This document shows, in pieces, positions 1-7,989 of a stretch of 10,211 nucleotides of DNA. Where the stretch lies: assembly GCA_903861235.1 (NCBI GenBank), contig CAIOTP010000040.1, forward strand, positions 1-10,211. The letters are read 5' to 3'. Under the pieces are notes generated by a model. It made no database searches and was not told where the DNA came from. It saw nothing but the letters and a program-made list of their open reading frames with translations. The stretch's first letter is position 1, and every line of letters starts with the position of its first letter. This DNA is from an uncultured bacterium. GTDB lineage: Bacteria; Planctomycetota; Phycisphaerae; Phycisphaerales; SM1A02. Position numbers and translations under genes: made by a program.

Positions 1-1
1 G

Positions 2-1552
<1,551 letters not shown>

Positions 1553-1555
1553 CGC

Positions 1556-3019
1556 TCAGCGGTGCCTGCGGCGCGCCTCGTGCGTGGCGGCCAAGGCGTC
1601 CCACGACCCGTCGAAGGCCCACGCGTAGTTCCTCCATCGCCCGATGCTGCCCGCGTTGATCGGGTTGCGGACCTGCTCGTGACTGAGCGTGAGGACCGAC
1701 CGCCGATTCGACTCAGGGCGGAGCACCGCGTCCACCAGGGGGAGCCCCAGACGCTTCATGCAGCGTGCCGCATGTCCCGCCGGGTCGGCGACCAGATCCT
1801 CGTAGACGATCGCTTCGTGGGCGAGCCCGAGAAGATCGAGGGCCTCGGGCAGGATGGATCGCTCCGCCTCGATCATGCGGCGGATGCTCGTCAGGTCTCG
1901 GGTCCATCCGTTGGAATCCGGGTGGAAGTTGGAGAGGAAGAGGCTCACCGCCATGTCGCGTGGATCGCGGGCCACATGGAAGCAGACCGTGCCTGGCAGC
2001 ACCATGGCGATCGCCGGAAGCCAGCGCCAGGCGAAGAGCGTCTTGTCGAAGGTCCACTTGGCCCCCTGCCGGCGATGCATGGTGGCACCGGACAGGTAGC
2101 GCCGCTGCATCGCGAGCGCCTGTTCCTGAGGCAGCGAGCTCAGCTCCCATGGCCAGAGTCCCGTGGCGAGCACACTCTCGCCCAGATCCTTGACGCCTTC
2201 GTACTCGCCGATGCCGCAGATCTGAGGATGCGCATCGAACATCTGCTCCAGCAGGGTGGTGCCGCTCCGGGGCATGGCCACCACCGTGGCGACGCCCTCC
2301 ACGGGTGGCGCGACCGGACGGAACCGTGAGCGGCCCTGTCGAAGCGCGCGGGCCTGCTCCTGCACCTGACCCACGATCGCGCCCGTGTCGAACGGCGGCG
2401 TGGTGGCCGCGTGAACCTCCTGCGCCAGCGACCAGGCTTCCCGGTGGCGACCCGCACGGTCCAGCAGCTTCACCGCCTCGAAACCGCTGACCCGGCGGGT
2501 GGCCGGTGCGGTGTCGGACCTGGCCGTGGCCACCAGCTCTCGGATGGCCTCGTCAGGGTCACGTCTCGCGAGGAATCGGGAGCGGTAGAAGGCCGTCCGG
2601 GGGTCCTGCTGCCATGGGCCCGGCGTGTCGAGCAATCGCTCGAGCTCCTGATCTTCACCGGATCGGTGGAGCGTCTCCGCCAGCGCGATCGCGACCTCCA
2701 GGGCATGAGGCGGTCGATCCGCAAGAAGAGCCCGAAGCACACTTGCCGATTCCTGCATGCGGCCCACCCGGTACAGCGCGACGCCTCGGACGATCCGAAC
2801 CCACGGGTCGTCCGGGGCCAGCCTCTCCGCGGCCCGACTGTCGATCTCGGCGTCCGCCCACCGCCCCAGTCCCAGGTTGCTCCGGGCTCGAGCGAGCCAT
2901 GCCTGGACGTCGCCCTTGCGTCTCGCGATCAGTCGATCGGCCAGCTCCAGCGCAGGCAGATGGCGCTCCGCCCGGATCAGGGCCAAGAGCTCCTCATGGA
3001 GTCGCGAGGGAACGGTCAC
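1556..3019 (-). CDS. TPR-repeat sulfotransferase (PAPS-dependent)
   Basis: Probably transfers sulfate from PAPS to a hydroxyl of a carbohydrate, peptide or small molecule; the acceptor cannot be read from sequence. The 487-residue protein has two parts. Residues 1-230 are helical with TPR-like units (for example 24-68, LADRL...WLARARSNLGLGRWADAEID). Residues 240-470 form a Sulfotransfer_3-type domain. The 5'-phosphosulfate loop is MPRSGTTLLEQ at 249-259, with GEYE at 271-274. The 3'-phosphate motif is ARDPRDMAVSLFLSNF at 350-365 (Arg351 and Ser359 in the usual positions). SIGRWRNY at 458-465 matches the C-terminal PAPS contact. TPR-sulfotransferase fusions are common in planctomycetes, proteobacteria and cyanobacteria. 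The start is GTG at 3019: no other in-frame ATG occurs before residue 88, and no Shine-Dalgarno is visible. It lies 24 bases downstream of the isomerase gene, so co-transcription and coupled translation are likely. There is no signal peptide, so it is probably cytoplasmic. Confidence 0.9.
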   Translation of the reverse strand: MTVPSRLHEELLALIRAERHLPALELADRLIARRKGDVQAWLARARSNLGLGRWADAEIDSRAAERLAPDDPWVRIVRGVALYRVGRMQESASVLRALLADRPPHALEVAIALAETLHRSGEDQELERLLDTPGPWQQDPRTAFYRSRFLARRDPDEAIRELVATARSDTAPATRRVSGFEAVKLLDRAGRHREAWSLAQEVHAATTPPFDTGAIVGQVQEQARALRQGRSRFRPVAPPVEGVATVVAMPRSGTTLLEQMFDAHPQICGIGEYEGVKDLGESVLATGLWPWELSSLPQEQALAMQRRYLSGATMHRRQGAKWTFDKTLFAWRWLPAIAMVLPGTVCFHVARDPRDMAVSLFLSNFHPDSNGWTRDLTSIRRMIEAERSILPEALDLLGLAHEAIVYEDLVADPAGHAARCMKRLGLPLVDAVLRPESNRRSVLTLSHEQVRNPINAGSIGRWRNYAWAFDGSWDALAATHEARRRHR

Positions 3020-3043
3020 CGCCAGACTTTATCCGGTGCCCGC

Positions 3044-4036
3044 TCAGGCCCACCAGGGCTTCGTCGCCGGCTGCTCGATCAGGCAGCCCTGCAGGAACTC
3101 CACGGAACGCTCGAAACCCTCCTGCGCGCTCATGAGGCCGTCCTCGTGCTCGATGCTCAGCACATGGTCGTAGCCCTGCCGCCGAAGCATGGACACGAAG
3201 GGCCGCCAGAAGTCGCTCCCATGACCCCAGCCACAGGCGCGGAAGCTCCAGCTGCGCTCGCGAAGCCGGCCGTAGTGCCGGGTGTCCAGATAGCCGTTCC
3301 GCGGCCCCTCGTGCGGGTCCAGTTCGGTGTCCTTGGCGTGCACATGGAAGAGCAGGCCCGCCTGACCGATGTCGCGTGCCGCCAGCACCGGATCGATGCC
3401 CTGCCAGAAGAGGTGCGAGGGATCCAGGTTGGCGCCCAGCCGGTTCCGGCCCTTCACGCCCGAGGCCTTCATGGCGCGCTCGCTCAGCCGAAGCAGCGTG
3501 TCCGTGTTGTAGACACAGAAGCCCGGGTGCGGCTCCCAGGCGGAACGCACGCCGTGCCTGGCCAAGGTGCGCGTGGCCCGACTCCAGTAGGGCACGAGCA
3601 CGCGCTCCCACTGGTATTCGAGCACCTTCAGGAAGTCGGCCGGCCACGGACAGGTGACCCAGTTGGGCTGGGTGTCACGCGGCGATCCGCCTGGACAGCC
3701 GCTGAAGGTGATCACGATGTCGGTGCCCAGCTTGGGAGCCAGCGCCACGGCCGTCTCCCATGCCGCGTGATGCGCGCGGGCGATCTTCCGGTCCGGATGC
3801 ACGGGGTTGCCGTGCACGGCCAGCGCGCTCAGCTCCAGCCCATGGTCCGCCAGCACGCCTCGGATGCGGGACTGCTCGGCCCTGCTGGCGAGCACGCGCT
3901 CAGGATCGAAGAAGGGCCGGCCCGGATAGGCGCCCACCGGAAGCTCGATCGCCTGCAACCCGTGTTCCGCACAGGTCAGGCAGGCCTGCTCAAGGGTGCG
4001 ACCTGCGAACAACGCGCTCATGACGCCAAGCTTCAT
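3044..4036 (-). CDS. Sugar phosphate isomerase/epimerase-like TIM-barrel protein
   Basis: A 330-residue member of the xylose isomerase-like/AP endonuclease 2 superfamily (PF01261 type), expected to be a metal-dependent sugar or inositol-derivative isomerase, epimerase or dehydratase. The first strand is MKLGVMSALFAG. Putative metal ligands occur in family order: Glu168 in AWEPHPG, Asp205 and His208 in NLDPSHLFWQG, His231 or His233 in HVHAKDTE, and Glu296 in SIEHED. The start is the ATG at 4034-4036: it is preceded by a perfect AGGAGG with a 6-base spacer, and the fold begins right there. A longer frame to 4120 would add 28 Arg-rich residues and read through the divergent intergenic region, so it was rejected. 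It is first in a two-gene unit with the TPR-sulfotransferase and divergent from the exported pair. Exact substrate unknown; many planctomycete paralogues are annotated only as sugar phosphate isomerase/epimerase. Confidence 0.9.
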   Translation of the reverse strand: MKLGVMSALFAGRTLEQACLTCAEHGLQAIELPVGAYPGRPFFDPERVLASRAEQSRIRGVLADHGLELSALAVHGNPVHPDRKIARAHHAAWETAVALAPKLGTDIVITFSGCPGGSPRDTQPNWVTCPWPADFLKVLEYQWERVLVPYWSRATRTLARHGVRSAWEPHPGFCVYNTDTLLRLSERAMKASGVKGRNRLGANLDPSHLFWQGIDPVLAARDIGQAGLLFHVHAKDTELDPHEGPRNGYLDTRHYGRLRERSWSFRACGWGHGSDFWRPFVSMLRRQGYDHVLSIEHEDGLMSAQEGFERSVEFLQGCLIEQPATKPWWA

Positions 4037-4042
4037 GCGTGT

Positions 4043-4048
4043 CCTCCT
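4043..4048 (-). promoter_or_regulatory. Strong Shine-Dalgarno of the isomerase gene
   Basis: On the minus strand the bases read AGGAGG, followed by the 6-base spacer ACACGC and ATG at 4036. This decides the start of the isomerase gene. It is the best ribosome binding site in the window; most other starts here have weak or no such signal. Confidence 0.85.
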
Positions 4049-4071
4049 GGGAGAGCGGACGCTATCCGATG

Positions 4072-4089
4072 CCCGGACCCGCGTCCGGG
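4072..4089. repeat. Perfect inverted repeat in the divergent intergenic region
   Basis: CCCGGAC (4072-4078) and GTCCGGG (4083-4089) are perfect reverse complements separated by the four bases CCGC. The dyad lies almost exactly midway between the two divergent start codons (4036 and 4130). It could be an operator for a shared regulator or a 5'-leader hairpin. In DNA this GC-rich a 7-base arm can arise by chance, and no clear -35/-10 pair could be assigned around it. Confidence 0.4.
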
Positions 4090-4112
4090 GCCGGTGGCGG
4101 CGACGACCATCC

Positions 4113-4117
4113 GGAGG
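4113..4117 (+). promoter_or_regulatory. Possible Shine-Dalgarno of the CX4CH protein gene
   Basis: GGAGG lies 12 bases before the ATG at 4130. The spacing is longer than optimal, so it supports the start only moderately. The signal peptide that begins exactly at that ATG is the stronger evidence. Confidence 0.5.
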
Positions 4118-4129
4118 CACAATCCCCGG

Positions 4130-5515
4130 ATGCGCTTCCTGCTGGCGGTCCTGTTCCTGGCTCCCCTGGTCGCGGCCATCGACCCCCCGCCCGCCAACCC
4201 CGCGAGCAGCACGGTCGCACCGCCCCCGCCGGCGGAACAGCGACCTCGCCGGGTCTGGGTGGTGCTCGACTTCTACAAGGAGTTCGGTGGCACCGTGGTT
4301 CGGGAGGACGAGGCCACGCTGGTCATCCGCACGCCGGGCGGCGACGAGCGATCGGTGGACCGGAGCACGGTGATCAGCGCCATTCCTCTGCTCGACGATC
4401 CTGCCGGCACCCCGGTCATCGTCCGGTACCGCGACGACCGCCGCGTCCGGGCCCTGCTGGTGGAGGATGGACTGGATGGCGCCACGGTCGACCTTCGTGG
4501 CATGCGGACCGTGATACCCCGCTCGGAGATCTGGGGACTGGAGCGTGAGGTTCCCTTCGAGGTGCTTCTGGCCCGATACCGCAAGGCCATGCCTGCGGAC
4601 GCCTGGTCACAGCGGATCGCGCTGGCCCGCTGGGCCATGGATCAGGACCACCCCGAGGTCGCGGTGGAGGAACTCCGGGAGGTGGTCAAGCACCAGGAAT
4701 CCGACGAGGTGCGCAAGCTGCTCAAGCTGGCGGAGATCGCGGCTCGAAACCGGAAGTCGCAAGCCACCCCGCCTGAGACGACGAGCCCGCGACCTGCAGC
4801 TCCCGCACCCACCGAGGAACCGGAGCGCCCTCGCCTGCAGGAATCCGACGTGAACCTGATCCGTGTGATGGAGGTGAACCTCACGCGCCCCCCCCGCATG
4901 GAAGCCCAGCCCGAGCTTGCGGCGGATCTGGTGGCTCGGTTCGGCCCCGAGCAGCGGCTTCCCGCCGATGGCGACACCGTGGAGAAGCTCTCCTCGTGGC
5001 CCGCCTCCCGACTGCTGACGCTGCTGTTCCAGCTGAAGGCCCGCGATCTGTACGGACGCATCCGGGTGGCGGAGGATCCCGAGCACCTGCGCGTGTACCG
5101 CAAGCAGGTGCATGACGCCTGGCTGGTGCCCAACTGCGCCACCAGTCGCTGCCACGGCGGCGAACAGGCCGGTGCGCTCCGCCTGGTCCGTGACCAGCCC
5201 CGCGACGCTCGGACCAGCTACACGAACCTGGTCCAACTGCTTCGCTTCCGCACGACCGCCGGCGAGTCGCTGCTGGACTTCGACAACCCCTCCGCATCCC
5301 CGCTGCTGGACATGGGACGGCCCCGCGAGTCGGCCCGCCGACCACACCCGGCCGTCGCCGGCTGGAAGCCTTCCATCCGCAGCGGCCGGGGCGAACCCGA
5401 GACGAGCGTGGTGGCCTGGCTTCGGGGCATGCACCGCCCCAGGCCCGAGTATCCGGTCACCCTGGAGGCGCCGGCGGCCGCCGCCGCGGCACCGGCCGGC
5501 ACCGAAGAACGGTAG
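4130..5515 (+). CDS. Exported protein with duplicated SH3-like segments and a CX4CH heme-like motif
   Basis: A 461-residue protein of unknown function. It starts with a signal peptide (MRFLLAVLFLAPLVAAI, cleavage near residue 16-17), so it should act in the periplasm or cell surface. A Pro-rich linker follows (18-38), then two short beta-rich segments (about 41-88 and 94-138) that look like tandem SH3/Sm-like repeats. Residues 140-207 are helical. A Pro/Thr/Glu-rich linker (210-236) precedes a C-terminal domain (about 238-440). In that domain Cys336, Cys341 and His342 form NCATSRCHGG, a CX4CH motif with the spacing seen in some c-type hemes. It is followed by SPLLDMG (Met395), HPAVAGWKP (His406) and a terminal WLRGM (Met434), reminiscent of planctomycete cytochrome c domains. 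Heme binding is inference; the residues could bind another metal or form a disulfide. An Ala-rich tail ends the protein. The gene ends in tandem TAG TAG codons and lies 16 bases before the lipoprotein gene. Confidence 0.85.
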   Translation: MRFLLAVLFLAPLVAAIDPPPANPASSTVAPPPPAEQRPRRVWVVLDFYKEFGGTVVREDEATLVIRTPGGDERSVDRSTVISAIPLLDDPAGTPVIVRYRDDRRVRALLVEDGLDGATVDLRGMRTVIPRSEIWGLEREVPFEVLLARYRKAMPADAWSQRIALARWAMDQDHPEVAVEELREVVKHQESDEVRKLLKLAEIAARNRKSQATPPETTSPRPAAPAPTEEPERPRLQESDVNLIRVMEVNLTRPPRMEAQPELAADLVARFGPEQRLPADGDTVEKLSSWPASRLLTLLFQLKARDLYGRIRVAEDPEHLRVYRKQVHDAWLVPNCATSRCHGGEQAGALRLVRDQPRDARTSYTNLVQLLRFRTTAGESLLDFDNPSASPLLDMGRPRESARRPHPAVAGWKPSIRSGRGEPETSVVAWLRGMHRPRPEYPVTLEAPAAAAAAPAGTEER

Positions 5516-5531
5516 TAGACTGGCCTCTCCC

Positions 5532-7034
5532 ATGACGGTCCTCGCCCTGCGTCTCCTCCCGATCGCCACCCTGCTGCTGATCTGCGGCTGTGGTGCACAG
5601 GATCCGGTCAAGGCCGCCGATCGCAAGCTGGACGAGACCATCGCCAGGGCTCAGAAGGCCATCGCCGAAGTCTCCGCCACGGATGCTGCAAGCCGTGCCG
5701 CCTCCGCGCAGGCCCTTCGAGGCGCCGCGCAGGCGGCCCAGCCTCCTGCCGGAGCCCTGCAGGGTCAGAAGGTGGCGTTCGCGCTGGTGAAGGCAGGCCT
5801 GGTCCGCGAGGCGGTTCGACTGGATGTGATGCAGGCGGACCGGATCGAGGTGGCACAGGCCGTGCGAAGCCTCTCCGTCCGTCGGAACGTGGACATGGCC
5901 AAGTTCCTGCAGGCGATGGCCGCCGGGCTGGATGCAGGTGGGCAGGAGTCCGAGGAACTCGCCGCCCGACGCCAGGCTTCCACCGAGGAGCGATCACGGC
6001 TGCAGGCGGGCCTGGACGCGGATCAGGAGGCGCTCGCGGCACTCCAGGAAGGCGTGACCGCCGCCGAAGCCGCGGGACTGGCCAAGGAGCAGGAGGCCGA
6101 CGAACTGCGCCGAAAGGCCGACGCCTCGCCGACCAGCAGCCGCGACGCCATGCTCAAGCAGGTCGACGCGGTGCGTCGCGAGTCGATCCGCGCCCGGACC
6201 GAGGCGGCCGCCAAGGGCATCGAGGCCGCGTCCCTGCAGCAACGGGTCGGACAGGGCAAGGCTCTGGTGGCCAGCCTGGAGGCGGAACTCGAGCGGCTGG
6301 ATCAGATCGGCAAGGATCTCGCTTCCGTCCGCGAGGATCGAGGCGAAGCCTCTCGGAAGCTTCGCCAGGCGGCTTCACGGCTGATCGAGACCGCCACCGC
6401 CGACGCCAAGGCCATGATCAAGGCCTCGGCCGAGGAACTGAAGCCTCTCGACGAGGCGATCGCCGCGGATCTGGACCAGTGCGCGGGCCTGTACGCCCAG
6501 GCGTTCGCCCTGAACGACGACACGGCCAAGTCCGCACGCATGATGGCCATGTCCGTGCGGCTTTCGCTCCTGGCCCATGCCAGCCGCCGGGCCGCCCACG
6601 CGGCCGCCGAGGCTTCGGCGCTCGACGCCATCCAGGCCATCGCTTCGGACGGCGCCTGGGCCGCCGCCATGCGGGAGGCAGGAAGCCAACGAGATGCCTC
6701 GCTCGCTCGTGCGGACGAGGCGATCAAGGCGGTCCGCGAAGGGCTCGACGCCGGCAGCGACGCCATGCTCGCGTCGATCCGCAGCCGCGTGGACACGCTC
6801 GACCGGCTCCGAGCCGAGGCGGCAGGCAAGTCGGGCAAGCCCGTCGCCGAGGCGCCCGCGGAAAGCCCGGCGCCCGCCGAGCAGCCTGCCGCGGAAACAC
6901 CCAGCGAACCCGCCAACGGCGACGCGCCAGCCTCCGAGCCTGCGGCCGATCCGTCCGCCGAGCCGGCGGCGGACCCGGCTCCCGCCAGCGATCCGCCCGC
7001 CGATCCACCGGCTGATCCAGCCTGGCGCTCCTGA
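5532..7034 (+). CDS. Putative coiled-coil lipoprotein with Ala/Pro/Asp-rich C-terminal tail
   Basis: A 500-residue protein of unknown function. Residues 1-20 form a lipoprotein signal (hydrophobic ALRLLPIATLLLICGC), with ICGC as lipobox and Cys20 as the likely lipidated residue. Residues 25-430 are almost entirely Ala/Glu/Arg/Lys/Gln-rich helix, with long coiled-coil-like stretches at about 140-310 (EELAARRQ, QEADELRRKAD, LEAELERLDQIGKDL). No catalytic motif is visible. Residues 436-500 are a low-complexity Pro/Ala/Glu/Asp tail with repeated PADP- and PAEP-like units, probably disordered. The start is the ATG at 5532, where the signal peptide begins; no Shine-Dalgarno is visible, which suggests coupling to the gene 16 bases upstream. 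The protein is probably a periplasmic or envelope-anchored structural or scaffold protein, possibly partnering the upstream CX4CH protein. The latter is inference from gene order only. Confidence 0.83.
   Translation: MTVLALRLLPIATLLLICGCGAQDPVKAADRKLDETIARAQKAIAEVSATDAASRAASAQALRGAAQAAQPPAGALQGQKVAFALVKAGLVREAVRLDVMQADRIEVAQAVRSLSVRRNVDMAKFLQAMAAGLDAGGQESEELAARRQASTEERSRLQAGLDADQEALAALQEGVTAAEAAGLAKEQEADELRRKADASPTSSRDAMLKQVDAVRRESIRARTEAAAKGIEAASLQQRVGQGKALVASLEAELERLDQIGKDLASVREDRGEASRKLRQAASRLIETATADAKAMIKASAEELKPLDEAIAADLDQCAGLYAQAFALNDDTAKSARMMAMSVRLSLLAHASRRAAHAAAEASALDAIQAIASDGAWAAAMREAGSQRDASLARADEAIKAVREGLDAGSDAMLASIRSRVDTLDRLRAEAAGKSGKPVAEAPAESPAPAEQPAAETPSEPANGDAPASEPAADPSAEPAADPAPASDPPADPPADPAWRS
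6837..7031 (+). repeat. Low-complexity Pro/Ala/Asp/Glu-coding tract
   Basis: This tract codes for the disordered tail of the lipoprotein. Short, irregular GCC/GAT/CCG-type codon runs give repeated Ala-Asp-Pro and Ala-Glu-Pro units, densest at 6946-7022. It is degenerate at DNA level rather than an exact tandem repeat, but is a place where length could vary between strains. Confidence 0.6.
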
Positions 7035-7041
7035 GTTCAGG

Positions 7042-7989
7042 TCAAGCCGTCGTGGAACGGCCCCGCTGCAGCAGGGCCGCGTTCCGCTTCCATCGCTCCA
7101 GCGGCGCCCTGCGAAGCACGCCATGAGCCGCGTGACGCTCCCAATCCGCGGCCTGCCACTGCAGGACCTCCTGAATGGACAACGACGCAGGACCACCGGC
7201 GTAGGCCGCGTTCGCCCCCAGGCGGCGTGACCTCCGCGTGGGCCGCGAATGCGGGCAGGCCTCGATGCACGCGTCGCAACCGAACAGCCAGTCGTCGGTG
7301 CGGCTTCGGAACCAATCCGCAGGCTCGCCCGCGTGCTCGATGGTGAGATAGCTGATGCACCGCTCCGCCTTCACCTTCCACGGCTCGATCGCCTGGGTCG
7401 GACAGGCCTGGATGCAACGCGTGCAGGCGCCGCAGGGATCCCCGGCCAGGGCCGCCGAGGTCCGCAGCGGCACGGTGGTGACCATGCAGCCCAGCACCAG
7501 CCAGCTGCCGGTGCCGCCCGAGCCGATGAGGAGCGTGTGCTTGCCGATCCGCCCGAGCCCCGCCCGCACGGCATGATCCCTTTCGGCGATCGGCGCGGAA
7601 TCCACGCACACGCGAAACCGGTGGCCAGGGAACCGATCCCGCAGTTCCTCCGCCAACGGTTCGAGGCGCTCGCGCATGATCGCGTGGTAGTCGCCGCCGC
7701 GTGCGTATCGCGCGATCCGTCCATGGCCCGGCTCCAGGCGGTCGGCGCGACCGTCCGAGTAGCGATCCGCCACGCACACCACCGAGCGGGCGCCAGGCAC
7801 CATGACCCGCGGATCCATCCGCTCCGCCAGACGCGCCGCCAGCCAGTCCATCTCGCCGCCATGACCTGCCTGCAGCCAGGCTTCGAAGAGATCCGGGCGG
7901 TCGATCGGGCGTGCTTCGCAGGCCCCCACCAGCGCGAAGCCGGCCTGCCGCATGCGCTCCAGGATCTCGTCCGTCAGGTCCTCGCTCAC
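7042..7989 (-). CDS. queG: Epoxyqueuosine reductase (QueG)
   Basis: Catalyses the last step of queuosine synthesis, reducing epoxyqueuosine in tRNA to queuosine, using cobalamin and two 4Fe-4S clusters in the cytoplasm. The 315-residue protein carries the family hallmarks: Asp130 in CVDSAPIAER, then GLGRIGKHTLLI at 144-155. A first ferredoxin-like motif CGACTRCIQACP has Cys186, 189, 192 and 196. Cys211 in ERCISYLTIEH and a second motif CDACIEACP with Cys238, 241 and 245 follow. The protein stops at LRRAPLERWKRNAALL, so the C-terminal HEAT-like extension of longer homologues (about 380 residues) is absent. The start is GTG at 7989: it overlaps the TGA of the HpnE gene as GTGA, and an upstream in-frame ATG would add a 45-residue Gly/Arg-rich segment read from inside that gene. 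No good Shine-Dalgarno is seen, consistent with translational coupling. It converges with the lipoprotein gene, 7 bases between stops. Confidence 0.93.
   Translation of the reverse strand: MSEDLTDEILERMRQAGFALVGACEARPIDRPDLFEAWLQAGHGGEMDWLAARLAERMDPRVMVPGARSVVCVADRYSDGRADRLEPGHGRIARYARGGDYHAIMRERLEPLAEELRDRFPGHRFRVCVDSAPIAERDHAVRAGLGRIGKHTLLIGSGGTGSWLVLGCMVTTVPLRTSAALAGDPCGACTRCIQACPTQAIEPWKVKAERCISYLTIEHAGEPADWFRSRTDDWLFGCDACIEACPHSRPTRRSRRLGANAAYAGGPASLSIQEVLQWQAADWERHAAHGVLRRAPLERWKRNAALLQRGRSTTA
7054..7085. terminator. Hairpin near the convergent lipoprotein/queG ends
   Basis: GGAACGGCCC (7054-7063) can pair with GGGCCG-CG-TTCC (7074-7085), leaving a two-base bulge, around a loop that holds the self-complementary GCTGCAGC. 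It starts 20 bases after the lipoprotein stop and lies inside the 3' end of queG. No T-tract follows on either strand, so it is not a classic intrinsic terminator. It could still stop or protect the plus-strand transcript, or be a coincidence of coding sequence. Confidence 0.3.

Noticed and set aside
4037..4120. N-terminal extension of 28 residues on the isomerase.
   Set aside because: It is Arg-rich and unlike the fold. A perfect AGGAGG lies before the internal ATG at 4036.
2411..4129. Long plus-strand open frame running in front of the CX4CH gene, which would give a protein of over 1000 residues.
   Set aside because: It lies antisense to the sulfotransferase and isomerase genes, whose motifs are clear. 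The signal peptide and GGAGG place the real start at 4130. Absence of stop codons is expected at this GC content.
5459..5512. GC-rich run of GCC/GCG repeats near the end of the CX4CH gene, considered as a microsatellite or recombination site.
   Set aside because: It simply encodes an Ala/Pro-rich tail with mixed codons, and no exact tandem unit of useful length is present.
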